Below are positions 36,830 to 45,600 of a stretch of DNA of 64,000 bases, piece by piece; the stretch's first letter is position 1, and each line of letters starts with the position of its first letter. Below the pieces are notes generated by a model. The model was not told the origin of the DNA and searched no databases. It saw only the letters and a program-made list of their open reading frames with translations. Source of the DNA: Phycisphaerae bacterium (GTDB taxonomy: Bacteria > Planctomycetota > Phycisphaerae > Phycisphaerales > SM1A02); the NCBI GenBank assembly GCA_016795035.1, contig JAEUIT010000022.1, positions 62,001 through 126,000 of the forward strand, written 5' to 3'. The position numbers and the translations under genes were made by a program.

Positions 36830-39800
36830 GCGAGCGTCCCTGACCGCGTCGATCGCTTCGCGCCGAAGGGTCGCGAACTCGACGTCGTCGGGCAGGGAGA
36901 GCGTGGAGAGCTCGGCGAGGACCTCCTCGGCCTCGTCGACTCGCCGTAGCGCCGCGAGCGACAACGCGCGGAAGACGAGGTCGGTCGGATCCGCCGTGCC
37001 TCGCGCCGCGATCGAGATTGCGTCGCAGCGGTCGAGCGTCTCGAGCGCCTCCGCGTGCAGGCCGGTGCGGCACTGCACGGCCGCGAGCGTGTTCAGGATG
37101 CCGTGGTCGTCCGGAAAGGTCGAAGCCGCGGCATGCACGAATGCCGTCGCGCGGGCGAGCCGCTCGGGATCGCGCTCGGGCACGCGCACGATGCCCCAGG
37201 CGAGGCTGTTGAAGCGGTTGGCGTCCTCCGCGCAGCGTTCGACCAGGACAAGCGCCGCGTCGGCGACGTCCGTCTCCACGTTGCCGCGCGACGCCTCGAT
37301 ACCGTCGCGCGCCTCCGACACCGTTCGGTCGAGGGCGAACTCCGCGCGAATGAGGTCGAGCGCTCGGCCAAACGTGCGGCGGCGCTGCGCTGCGTCGGCG
37401 TCCGTTCGCGTCTCGAACGTCGCGAGCGCCGACTCGCCGCCGCTCGCGAGGAGCCGCGATCCGTCGGGCGAGAAGCGCAGGTCCGCGGTGCGAAGCCCCG
37501 GTGCCTGGAGCACGATGAGTTCGCCGAGGCTCGCGTCGCCGTCGACCGAACGGAAGACATGCAGATCTCCGAGCTGATCGCTCGCGACGAGCCGCATGCC
37601 GTCAGGAGAGAACGCGAGGCGAAGCCACTCGTTTCCTTCGTCGCCCTCGGTCCGGAAGCCCGGGAGCGCGGAGCGCGTCGCCATGGTTGGCGCGACGCCG
37701 CGCGCGAGGCGCCATACGAAGATCGTGCCGTCGCGGCAGAGCGCCGCGGCGCGCGACGACGACGAATCGAAAGTCAACGCGAGCGGCGGCGCGGGCGCGT
37801 CCCACGCCGTGCCGTCGTCGAGACGTATCGTCATGCCCGACACGGTCGCCACCCGGCCGTCGGGCGCGCGGGCGACGAGATCGACGTTGCCGGCGACGGG
37901 ACGAACGGAGCGCGACGCGAGATGCAGCCGCTCGAGCGATCGTGCGTCGTCGCCGCGGAGGACGAGCGCCTCGTCGTCGCTCGAAAGGAGGAGCGTTCGC
38001 GCCGGACGATCTCGCCACGAGGAGACGACGTCGCCGCTGGAAACGTCGATCACGGTCACCTGGCCCCGCCCGTCGATCGTCGCGACGACCCGTGACGACG
38101 GCGCGTACGCCATGTCGATCGTCTCCTGCCGCGAGACGCAACGCGACCAGCGCAGCTCGCCGGTTCTCGCGTCGAAGCAGTGCAGCACGCCCCACAAGGC
38201 GGTGACGACCGTGCTTCCGTCCGGGGCGATGGCGGCATAGTCGGCGAAGCGCCCCAACGGACGCACGAGGAACGGCCCCGAGTCGACGTCGGTGGAGTAG
38301 AGCTGGAGCGTGCCGTCGGTGGTTCCGCAGAGGATTTCACGGCGGCCCGTCACGAGCGCCGCTGTCCTGCTTCGGTAGGCACGCAACGCGGAGCCGTCGG
38401 CCGTCGACCGAAGCACCACGCGCTCGCCTCGCTCGAGCGAGAGGATGAGGGAGCGATCCGCGCTGATCGGCACCTGCCCGTCGGTGCTTGCGACGAACGC
38501 ATTGCGGTGCAGCACCTCGCCCGAGCGGGGCTCGACATGCATCGCCGACTGCCTGTCGCGCAGGAAGATCGTGCCGTCGGCGTTCGTCACGTCATAGGCC
38601 TTCGCCTCGCGGCGCCAGCGAACGTCGCCGGTGTCGAGATCGATGCCGACCGAGCGCGCCGGCACGTCGAGCCACGCGACGAGCGTGCGCGACGCGTCGT
38701 CGATGAACACGTTCGCGAAGCTCGAGCCGAGCTCGAATCGGCGGATCGGCGTGCCGTCGTCGCACGCGACCAGTTCGAGTGCCGTCGACGAGCCGTGCGC
38801 CGCGATCGCGAGCCGACCGGTCGCAGGATCGACGCTGAAGGGCTGCTGCGGCGAGATCAGTGTTCCCTTCCGTCGCCAAAGCTCGCGGCCGGTCGCGAGG
38901 TCGACGAGCACCGTCGACTCGTCCCCGATGATCGCGGCGACGGATCCGTCGGGGCTCAGATCGATCAGCGGACGTTCGGGAAGCTCGGCGATCGCAATCG
39001 CCCCGCGCGTCGGCTGAAGCCGGCGGTCGGGCTCGAGCGACAGCGTGTGCAGCGCGGCGCCAGAACTCCCGTTGGCTGCAACGACGAGTACAAACGCATG
39101 ACGACCCGTGGGATCGACCCCGAGCGCGACCGGCGCGCCTCCGAGGTCGACGCTCGCGAGCGCCGGCTCCGCGAGCCGGCGCAGATGCTCGTATTCCCAG
39201 CCCCGAAGCGTCTCCGGCGCCTCGTCGAGGCTGCGGCCCGCGAGCGCAAGCTCCCCGGTGGCGATCGCGGTCTGCGCGCCGAGCAACGCGGAGCGGTAGC
39301 GCCCGGCGATCGCCTCGGCCGCGCGGGCATCGGCGCGAGTGCGTTGGTCGCGCTCGCGCGACGCGAACGTGGCGAGCGCGATCGTGGCAACGATGAGAAT
39401 GCCGAACGCCGCGGCGACGCCGGCCACCAGCCCGCGATTGCGCCGCGCGAACTTGCTCCACTGGTACATCGCGCTCGGCGGCCGCGCGACGATGGGCTCG
39501 TCGGAGAGATGCCGTTGCAGATCGGCCGCCATGGCGTGCGCCGTCGCGTAGCGCCTGTGCGGCTCCTTCGCCATCGCCTTCGCGGCGATCGTCTCGAGGT
39601 CGCCGCGCAGCGCGCGGTCGATGGAGCCGAGACGCGACGGCTCCTCGTCGCGCACGATGCGCGCCGCTTCGGGCAACGGAAGCCCTCGAAGCTCGTGCGG
39701 CGGCCGGCCCGCGAGCAGCTCGTAGAGGATCACGCCAAGTGCATAGATGTCGCTTCGTTCGCTCACCTCGTCGGTCGCGCCCGAGAGCTGCTCCGGGCTC

Positions 39801-40609
39801 ATGTAGGCGAGCGTGCCCATGATCTGTCCGTGCTCGGTGCGGAACGTGACGCTCTCGCCACGCGCGTCGTTCAGCCGCGCGAGCCCGAAGTCGAGAATGC
39901 GTGGCCGGCCGTCCGCGTCAATCATGATGTTCGACGGCTTGAGGTCGCGATGGATGACGCCCTGGCTGTGCGCATGCGCGACCGCTTCGGCGACCGCGTG
40001 CATGATCTCGACGCGCTCGCGAAGGGCGAGCGTGCGCCGCGCGAGCGCCTGCGGCAACGTCGGGCCGTCGATGAACTCCATGACGAGAAACGGCCGTTCG
40101 CCGCTCGGCGTGGCGTACGTTCCCGCATCGTGCACGTGGGCAATGCCCGGATGCCGCAGCTTTCCGAGGGCCTGCGCCTCGTTCGCGAAGCGGCGCCACA
40201 ACGTCGACGTCGGATCGATGCCCGCACCGTCGTGGCGCAGCACCTTGAGCGCGACGCGCCGTCGCGGGTGATCCTGCTCCGCTTCGTACACCGTGCCCAT
40301 GCCGCCCTCGCCGAGGATGCGAACGAGGCGATACGCGCCGATGCGATCGGGCATCGCGCGCGTCGGCGCATCGCGGAGCGCGTCGCCGGACCCCGCGGGA
40401 TCGTCGCGGGCGAGCGACCGCGCCGCATCGTTCGCGATGCGATCGAACGGCATGGGCTCCTCGTGCGCCGCGAGCAGTGCGCGAAGCGACTCGGCGAACG
40501 ACGGGTCGTCGCGGGCGATTCGATCGATCTCCGCGTTGCGGGCGTGCGCGGGCTGCGCGGCGAGCTCGTGGAACGCCGCCTCGAGACGCGCGAAGCGATC
40601 GTGCGTCAT
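36800..40609 (-). CDS. Ser/Thr protein kinase with C-terminal beta-propeller and TPR-like region
   Basis: The 1269-residue transmembrane kinase has an N-terminal extension of about 90 residues and a kinase domain (93-360): GEGGMGTV (100-107), Lys in VALKVL (about 122), HRDLKPSN (220-227), DFG (240-242) and SPEQLSG/SDIYALG. A single membrane helix (about 400-425) leads to an outside or periplasmic part with repeated WD40-like strands, then TPR-like helices near the C-terminus (ALETLDRCDAIS...VFRALSLAALRRVDEAEEVL). Its ATG overlaps the stop of the ECF sigma gene upstream by 4 bp, so the two are a coupled signalling pair, as is common in planctomycetes. Confidence 0.9.
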   Translation of the reverse strand: MTHDRFARLEAAFHELAAQPAHARNAEIDRIARDDPSFAESLRALLAAHEEPMPFDRIANDAARSLARDDPAGSGDALRDAPTRAMPDRIGAYRLVRILGEGGMGTVYEAEQDHPRRRVALKVLRHDGAGIDPTSTLWRRFANEAQALGKLRHPGIAHVHDAGTYATPSGERPFLVMEFIDGPTLPQALARRTLALRERVEIMHAVAEAVAHAHSQGVIHRDLKPSNIMIDADGRPRILDFGLARLNDARGESVTFRTEHGQIMGTLAYMSPEQLSGATDEVSERSDIYALGVILYELLAGRPPHELRGLPLPEAARIVRDEEPSRLGSIDRALRGDLETIAAKAMAKEPHRRYATAHAMAADLQRHLSDEPIVARPPSAMYQWSKFARRNRGLVAGVAAAFGILIVATIALATFASRERDQRTRADARAAEAIAGRYRSALLGAQTAIATGELALAGRSLDEAPETLRGWEYEHLRRLAEPALASVDLGGAPVALGVDPTGRHAFVLVVAANGSSGAALHTLSLEPDRRLQPTRGAIAIAELPERPLIDLSPDGSVAAIIGDESTVLVDLATGRELWRRKGTLISPQQPFSVDPATGRLAIAAHGSSTALELVACDDGTPIRRFELGSSFANVFIDDASRTLVAWLDVPARSVGIDLDTGDVRWRREAKAYDVTNADGTIFLRDRQSAMHVEPRSGEVLHRNAFVASTDGQVPISADRSLILSLERGERVVLRSTADGSALRAYRSRTAALVTGRREILCGTTDGTLQLYSTDVDSGPFLVRPLGRFADYAAIAPDGSTVVTALWGVLHCFDARTGELRWSRCVSRQETIDMAYAPSSRVVATIDGRGQVTVIDVSSGDVVSSWRDRPARTLLLSSDDEALVLRGDDARSLERLHLASRSVRPVAGNVDLVARAPDGRVATVSGMTIRLDDGTAWDAPAPPLALTFDSSSSRAAALCRDGTIFVWRLARGVAPTMATRSALPGFRTEGDEGNEWLRLAFSPDGMRLVASDQLGDLHVFRSVDGDASLGELIVLQAPGLRTADLRFSPDGSRLLASGGESALATFETRTDADAAQRRRTFGRALDLIRAEFALDRTVSEARDGIEASRGNVETDVADAALVLVERCAEDANRFNSLAWGIVRVPERDPERLARATAFVHAAASTFPDDHGILNTLAAVQCRTGLHAEALETLDRCDAISIAARGTADPTDLVFRALSLAALRRVDEAEEVLAELSTLSLPDDVEFATLRREAIDAVRDARSARAPGAEE

Positions 40610-41220
40610 CGATCGTCCTTACGCTCATGGGCGCGCATGTCGTCACTGAGCCACGCGCGGGCAAACGTGAGCTCGCGTGCGACGGTCGCGCGGGACACGC
40701 CGACGACGTCGGCGATCGCGTCCTGTTCGAGACCGCCGAAGTACTGCAACGTCACGATCTCGGCCTTGCGCGGATCGAGCGCCGCGAGGCGGCGCAACGA
40801 CTCGTCGAGGCGGACCACGTCGAGTACTCGCTCGGCGGTGGCGTCGGGCGCCTCGATGGGCGCCACGATCGAGATGCCACTGTCGAGGTGGCCGCGTCGT
40901 CCTCCATCGCGCCGGGCGGCAGATCGCCGGCGCGCGTGGTCGACGAGCACCTGCCGCATCGCGCGAGCTGCAACGGCGAGAAAGTGCTCCCGCCCGCGAT
41001 ATGCCCGCGGCGCGTCCTCGGTTCCGACGAGCTTCAAGTACGCCTCGTGCACCAATGCCGTCGGTTGGAGCGTGTGCTGAGCGCCCTGGTCGGCGAAGTA
41101 GCGACACGCGAGGTCCCGGAGGTGGCCGTAGACGAGCGGCAGGAGCGCGGCGGCAGCCGAGCCGTCGTCCTCGCCGAGGCGGCCGATCAGTCGCGAAATG
41201 TCGTCCTCAGGCGTAGCCAT
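40606..41220 (-). CDS. ECF-type RNA polymerase sigma factor (planctomycete subfamily)
   Basis: A 204-residue sigma-70 family factor of the short ECF class. Region 2 contains LLPLVYGHLRDLACRYF and HEAYLKLVG; region 4 has ALDPRKAEIVTLQYFGGLEQDAIADVVGVSRATVARELTFARAWL, a helix-turn-helix for the -35 element. The segment TLQPTALVHEAYLKL is typical of the TIGR02999-type sigma factors expanded in planctomycetes. No anti-sigma gene is adjacent; the partner is the overlapping kinase, so phosphorylation-based control is likely but inferred. Confidence 0.9.
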   Translation of the reverse strand: MATPEDDISRLIGRLGEDDGSAAAALLPLVYGHLRDLACRYFADQGAQHTLQPTALVHEAYLKLVGTEDAPRAYRGREHFLAVAARAMRQVLVDHARRRSAARRDGGRRGHLDSGISIVAPIEAPDATAERVLDVVRLDESLRRLAALDPRKAEIVTLQYFGGLEQDAIADVVGVSRATVARELTFARAWLSDDMRAHERKDDR

Positions 41221-41412
41221 GGTGGGCGAGGCGGGTTCGCCGACATCATGCCTCAGAGGGGCGGCGAAGGGGAGCCTGAAATCCCCGCTTGCGGCCGTCG
41301 GGCGCGAAGTCGGGAAGGCTCTACCGCCTGTGCGACGGTCCGTTCGCGCCCGCGGCGTATGGGACGTGCATCGAGCCCGCCCCGGCCGCCCCGACGACCC
41401 CGTCGCTTCCGT

Positions 41413-41418
41413 TACCCT
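41413..41418 (+). promoter_or_regulatory. Putative -10 box (TACCCT) 6 nt before the pheS start
   Basis: TACCCT lies exactly 6 nt before the pheS ATG, with no ribosome-binding site between. The same spacing occurs at 7607 and 30347. No consensus -35 is visible. A leaderless transcript is predicted. Confidence 0.4.
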
Positions 41419-41424
41419 TCCGGA

Positions 41425-42420
41425 ATGCTCGACGCGTTGCACTCGCTCGAACAATCCGCACTCGCCGAACTCGCCGCCGCGGGCAACCCCGACGCGCTCG
41501 AGAAGTGGCGCATCGCCTTCATCGGGGCGAATGGCCAGCTCAAGAACGCGATGGCCGGATTGAAGGACGTTCCGAAGGACCTGAAGCCCGCGGTCGGCAA
41601 GCGGCTCAACGAAGTGAAGTCGGCGCTCGAGAGCGCGTATGAAACGCGGAAATCCGCGCTGGCGTCGCACGCGCCGAGCGGTCCGACCGTCGACCTCACG
41701 GAGCCCGGCTTGCCGGTCGGCTTGGGGCGGCGACACGTGCTGTCGCGCACGATCGACGAGATCGTCGACGTCTTCGGCCGCATGGGGTTCGCCGTGGCCG
41801 ACGGCCCCGAACTCGAAGACGAGCACCACAACTTCAACGCGCTCAACATTCCCGCCGGTCACCCGGCGCGCGATCCGCGCGACAACTTCTACCTCCGCGG
41901 CGCGTGGGCGGAACGCCTGCTTCTCCGCACCCAGACGTCGACCGTGCAGATCCGCGCGATGGAAGCGCAGAAGCCGCCGCTGAAGGTGGTGGCGACGGGC
42001 CGCGTCTATCGCCCCGACGCGCACGACGCGACGCACTACTCGATGTTCCATCAGATCGAGGGCCTCTGCATCGACAAGGGGATCTCGATGGTCGACCTGA
42101 AGACCGCGTTGCTTCAGTTCGCCCGCGCCTACTTCGGCCCCGACGCCGAGGTGCGACTCCGCCCGAGCTTCTTCCCGTTCACGGAACCGAGCGCGGAGTT
42201 CGACATGAAGATGCGCATCCGCGGCAATCTCCAGTGGGTCGAGCTCGGCGGCTGCGGCATGGTCGATCCGAACGTGCTCGAGGCGGTCGGCATCGATCCC
42301 GAGGTCTGGACCGGCTACGCGTTCGGCCTCGGCATCGAGCGCATCGCGATGCGCCGTTACGGCATCGCCGACATCCGCTGGCTCTTCGAGAACGACGCCC
42401 GCTTCCTTCGTCAATTCTGA
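41425..42420 (+). CDS. pheS: Phenylalanyl-tRNA synthetase alpha subunit
   Basis: The 331-residue class II alpha subunit has an N-terminal coiled region and the catalytic core: MGFAVADGPELEDEHHNFNALNIPAGHPARD (motif 1 region), TSTVQIRAMEAQKPPL, PSFFPFTEPSAEFDM and motif 3 GLGIERIAMRRYGI. It functions with PheT, but no pheT follows here. The next genes are a lipoprotein and a phosphatase. The ATG is the canonical start; the upstream frame runs through the ECF region on the other strand. Confidence 0.94.
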   Translation: MLDALHSLEQSALAELAAAGNPDALEKWRIAFIGANGQLKNAMAGLKDVPKDLKPAVGKRLNEVKSALESAYETRKSALASHAPSGPTVDLTEPGLPVGLGRRHVLSRTIDEIVDVFGRMGFAVADGPELEDEHHNFNALNIPAGHPARDPRDNFYLRGAWAERLLLRTQTSTVQIRAMEAQKPPLKVVATGRVYRPDAHDATHYSMFHQIEGLCIDKGISMVDLKTALLQFARAYFGPDAEVRLRPSFFPFTEPSAEFDMKMRIRGNLQWVELGGCGMVDPNVLEAVGIDPEVWTGYAFGLGIERIAMRRYGIADIRWLFENDARFLRQF

Positions 42421-42453
42421 CGTCACCGCTTCGCCTGCAACGAGGAGATCGCA

Positions 42454-42885
42454 ATGCTTCGATTCGTCCGCCCGGCCATCCTTGCCATCGCGCTCGCCAC
42501 GCCGCTCGTCGGCTGCCAGGGCCTCGGCATGCAGAGCGCGCAGGAACAGGCGATGGCGCTTCTCTCGGACGGCGTGAAGTCGCAGGTCTCGAGCTATCTC
42601 GCCGACGTCGACTCCGTGACCGCGCTCCTCAAGAACGTGAACAGCATCCAGTCCGCGCTCGACACGGCGCCGAAGCTCGCGCCGTACGTGACGAAGCTCC
42701 AGGACGGCTACACCTCGCTCTCGTCGCTCGACCCTGAAACGCTGAAGAACGTGCGCACGGCGTTCAAGCCGGAGTTGGTCGAGGCGGCCGAGGGATTCTC
42801 GACGCAGCTCACCCGCATGGCCGACTCGGGAACGTTCGGCAAGATCGTGAAGCCCGTCCTCGAGAAGGTCAGCCTCTTCCAGTGA
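42454..42885 (+). CDS. Small predicted lipoprotein (143 aa)
   Basis: The protein has a lipoprotein signal peptide (MLRFVRPAILAIALATPLVGC, lipobox LVGC with Cys near residue 21). A helical region rich in Ala, Leu, Lys and Ser follows (SAQEQAMALLSDGVKSQVSSYL...). No known domain is seen. A GAGGAGA element lies upstream of the ATG, and the next gene begins 3 bp after the stop, so it is likely co-transcribed with the phosphatase. Confidence 0.7.
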   Translation: MLRFVRPAILAIALATPLVGCQGLGMQSAQEQAMALLSDGVKSQVSSYLADVDSVTALLKNVNSIQSALDTAPKLAPYVTKLQDGYTSLSSLDPETLKNVRTAFKPELVEAAEGFSTQLTRMADSGTFGKIVKPVLEKVSLFQ

Positions 42886-42888
42886 CGC

Positions 42889-44382
42889 ATGGCGAGCGGT
42901 GACGAACGCAAGGCGACGGAGATCACTCCCGCGGCGGACGCGCTTGGGTGGGGCGAGGCGCTACTGGATGCCGGGACGTCGATCGAGGCCCAGCTCGGGC
43001 CCGAGGCCGCGGCGCGCTTCGAGCGCGAGCTCTATCTCTTCCAGCGGCGTCGCGCGTTCTGGTACTGCATCGCGGTCGGGTTTCTCGTCATCGCGTTTCT
43101 CGTCTTCGACCTGCTCGACGTCTTGCATGCCGACTGGACGAACTCGGAATCGCTCATCACGCTGATCGCGCCCGGTCTCGACGGCGTCCTCGCCGCGATG
43201 TACGCCGCGGCCGCCGTCGCGATTCAGCGCCGAGCGAAGACGCGGCAGCAGGTCCTTGCGATCTTCTCGTGGCTTCTCGCGGCGGGCGGCTCCGTCATGG
43301 TCGTCGCGCCGGCATTCCTGTGGTCGTTCGTCGAGGCCGGCGATCCGACCCGCGAGACGTGGGAAGGCGCGTTCATCGGCGGCATGAGCGCGATCACCGT
43401 CGTTTTCCTGATGCACTTCCTCGCATCGCTTTTCGTCGCGCTGTCGCCGCGCGAAGCGGTGATGCCGCTCGTGCCGATCACGATCGCGTTCGTGGCGACG
43501 GTCGCGTTCGTCTATGAAGGACCGGTGCTCCTGCGCATGTCGCTCCTTGTCCTGTGGCCGATCGCGGGGGCGCCGGGCGTCCTCTGGAGCACGTGGCGCC
43601 ATCGACGCTTCGTGAGCCGCTTCCGGTGGCAAACGTTGGGCGGGCGCTATCGCGACATGCGCGCCGACCTTCGCGACGCTCGGCGCGTGCACGAGTCGCA
43701 GTTCCCCGCGCCGATCCTCGAAGGACCCGTGCGCATGCAGTTCGCCTACGAACCGATGCGCGACGTCGGCGGCGACTATCTCTTCGCCCATCGGAAGGCG
43801 GACGGCGGACTGGTGGTCGTCATCTTCGACGTCAGCGGACACGGCGTCGCGTCGGCCCTCGCGGCGAGCCGTCTGCACAGCGAACTCGATCGCCTGGCGA
43901 CCGACCGGCCGGAGATGACGGCGGACGAAGCGATCGTCGTCTTGAATAAGTTCGCGCATCGCGCGCTCGCGCCGCAGGCGATCTTCGCAAGCGCGATCGC
44001 GATCGAGATCGCCTCGGACGGATCGTTGCGCTACGTGAACGCGGGCCATCCGCCGGGACTCGTGCGCCGCGAGGACGGCACATTGCGCGACCTTCCGGCC
44101 ACGGCCACGCTGCTGGGCGTCCTCGATGCCGCGACCTTCGACACCGCCGGGGAGGTGCTCGCGCTCGGTCCGCGCGATCTCGTCGTTGCAAGCACGGATG
44201 GCGTGCACGAGGCGCCGAGCCCCTCAGGCGAGTTCTTCGGGGACGACCGCTTCCGAGCGCTGGTGACATCGGGGTCGGCCCCCGAGCGGATTCCGTCGGC
44301 GGTCCTCGACGCGGTCCGCCGCCATCGCGACGACGAACCCGCCGACGACGTGCTTGTCGTGGCAATTTGGCGGAACGCATGA
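42889..44382 (+). CDS. Membrane PP2C-type (SpoIIE-family) serine phosphatase
   Basis: The 497-residue protein has an N-terminal cytoplasmic stretch, then about six membrane helices (about 55-230; for example GFLVIAFLVFDLLDVL and LLAAGGSVMVVAPAFLW). The C-terminal SpoIIE/RsbU-type phosphatase domain starts at about 270. Metal-binding Asp lie in VGGDYLFAHRK and FDVSGHGVASALAA; YVNAGHPPGLVRR and LVVASTDGVHEAPSPSGEFFG are typical. Such proteins dephosphorylate anti-anti-sigma factors, but no partner genes are adjacent. Confidence 0.85.
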   Translation: MASGDERKATEITPAADALGWGEALLDAGTSIEAQLGPEAAARFERELYLFQRRRAFWYCIAVGFLVIAFLVFDLLDVLHADWTNSESLITLIAPGLDGVLAAMYAAAAVAIQRRAKTRQQVLAIFSWLLAAGGSVMVVAPAFLWSFVEAGDPTRETWEGAFIGGMSAITVVFLMHFLASLFVALSPREAVMPLVPITIAFVATVAFVYEGPVLLRMSLLVLWPIAGAPGVLWSTWRHRRFVSRFRWQTLGGRYRDMRADLRDARRVHESQFPAPILEGPVRMQFAYEPMRDVGGDYLFAHRKADGGLVVVIFDVSGHGVASALAASRLHSELDRLATDRPEMTADEAIVVLNKFAHRALAPQAIFASAIAIEIASDGSLRYVNAGHPPGLVRREDGTLRDLPATATLLGVLDAATFDTAGEVLALGPRDLVVASTDGVHEAPSPSGEFFGDDRFRALVTSGSAPERIPSAVLDAVRRHRDDEPADDVLVVAIWRNA

Positions 44383-44427
44383 GGCATCGCAGGAATCGCG
44401 AAGTACGCTTGGGCCCGGAGGTTTCCC

Positions 44428-45600
44428 TTGCCCACGCGCCACCGACTTCTCGCGTCGCTCGTCTCGCTCGCGCTCGTATCACCCGCCTTCGCGCAGTGCG
44501 GCATCGGTGACATCACCGGCGACGGCGTGATCGACGGAGCGGACCTTGGCTATGTGCTCGGCGCGTGGGGCTCGAACGACACCAACGCCGACTTCGACTC
44601 GAACGACATCGTCGACGGCGCCGACCTCGGACTGCTCCTCGGCAACTGGGGCACGGTCGACGTTGCAGCCGGCTCGTTCCCCGACGAGTGGATCTGGGGC
44701 AATCCGAACTGCGCGATCGATCCGCAGATCCAGGTGCATCAGTTCAACGCGAACACGTTCATCCTGCGGCAATCGCTCTGCACCAACTTTGAAGGTCCGT
44801 TCATCTATCTCCTGTTCGGCCAGGACAAGGTGCTGATGGAGGACACCGGCGCGTCGAACATCGCGCTCTATACGACGGTGAAGTCGATCATCGACCAGTG
44901 GCTCCTCGCGAACCGGAAGACGTCGATCCAGCTCATCGTGTCGCACTCGCATGCGCACGGCGATCACGTCTTCAACGACTCGCAGTTCGCGGGCAAGCCG
45001 AACACGACGGTCGTCGGCACGTCGCTGACTGCCGTGAAGAACTTCTTCGGCATCCCGAATTGGCCGAATCAGATCGTCGACTACGACTTGGGCGGGCGCG
45101 TCGTGACGGTGATTCCGATCCCGGGTCACCACACGGCGCACATCGCGTTCTACGACCACCAGACAGGACTGCTCCTCACCGGCGACACGCTCTATCCCGG
45201 TCGCCTCTACATCTCGCAGTGGGCGCCGTACAAGGCGAGCATCCAGCGCCTCGTCGACTACACCGCCGACAAGCCGCTCTGCTGGGTACTCGGCACGCAT
45301 ATCGAGATGTCGAGCACACCCGGTGTCGATTTCCCGCTCGGTTCGACGTCGCATCCGAATGAGCACGAGCTGCAACTCACGCGCGAGCACTTGCTCGAGT
45401 TGAACGCGGCGATCATCGCAATGGGGCCGTCGCCGGCGTACCAAGTGCACGACGACTTCATCATCTTCCCGCTCGTGTTGGCGCTCGACAATCCGTGCCC
45501 GGACGCGTCGCCGCGCATGCCTGACGACGAGGCTATGTGCATGTGCCGACCGAAGACCGTCTTTGAATATCGAAAGCTCCGCGAAGCGCTCGCGAAGTGA
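44428..45600 (+). CDS. Exported metallo-beta-lactamase-fold hydrolase with N-terminal dockerin-like loops
   Basis: The 390-residue protein starts with a TTG supported by GGAGG 6 nt upstream. A signal peptide (about 1-23) is followed directly by two calcium loops (GDITGDGVIDGADLGYVLGAWG; DFDSNDIVDGADLGLLLGNWG). A metallo-beta-lactamase domain (about 100-340) has the zinc motif HSHAHGDH (173-180), then PGHHTAH and LLTGDTLYPGR. The substrate is unknown; fold relatives include glyoxalase II-like enzymes. Dockerin-like loops at the N-terminus are unusual; the other three copies in the window are C-terminal. A TACGCT box lies at 44404-44409. Confidence 0.8.
   Translation: MPTRHRLLASLVSLALVSPAFAQCGIGDITGDGVIDGADLGYVLGAWGSNDTNADFDSNDIVDGADLGLLLGNWGTVDVAAGSFPDEWIWGNPNCAIDPQIQVHQFNANTFILRQSLCTNFEGPFIYLLFGQDKVLMEDTGASNIALYTTVKSIIDQWLLANRKTSIQLIVSHSHAHGDHVFNDSQFAGKPNTTVVGTSLTAVKNFFGIPNWPNQIVDYDLGGRVVTVIPIPGHHTAHIAFYDHQTGLLLTGDTLYPGRLYISQWAPYKASIQRLVDYTADKPLCWVLGTHIEMSSTPGVDFPLGSTSHPNEHELQLTREHLLELNAAIIAMGPSPAYQVHDDFIIFPLVLALDNPCPDASPRMPDDEAMCMCRPKTVFEYRKLREALAK

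Noticed and set aside
38180..41080. 966-residue plus-strand reading frame opposite the kinase and sigma factor
   Set aside because: The opposite strand encodes unmistakable kinase and sigma motifs; this frame is Arg-rich noise.
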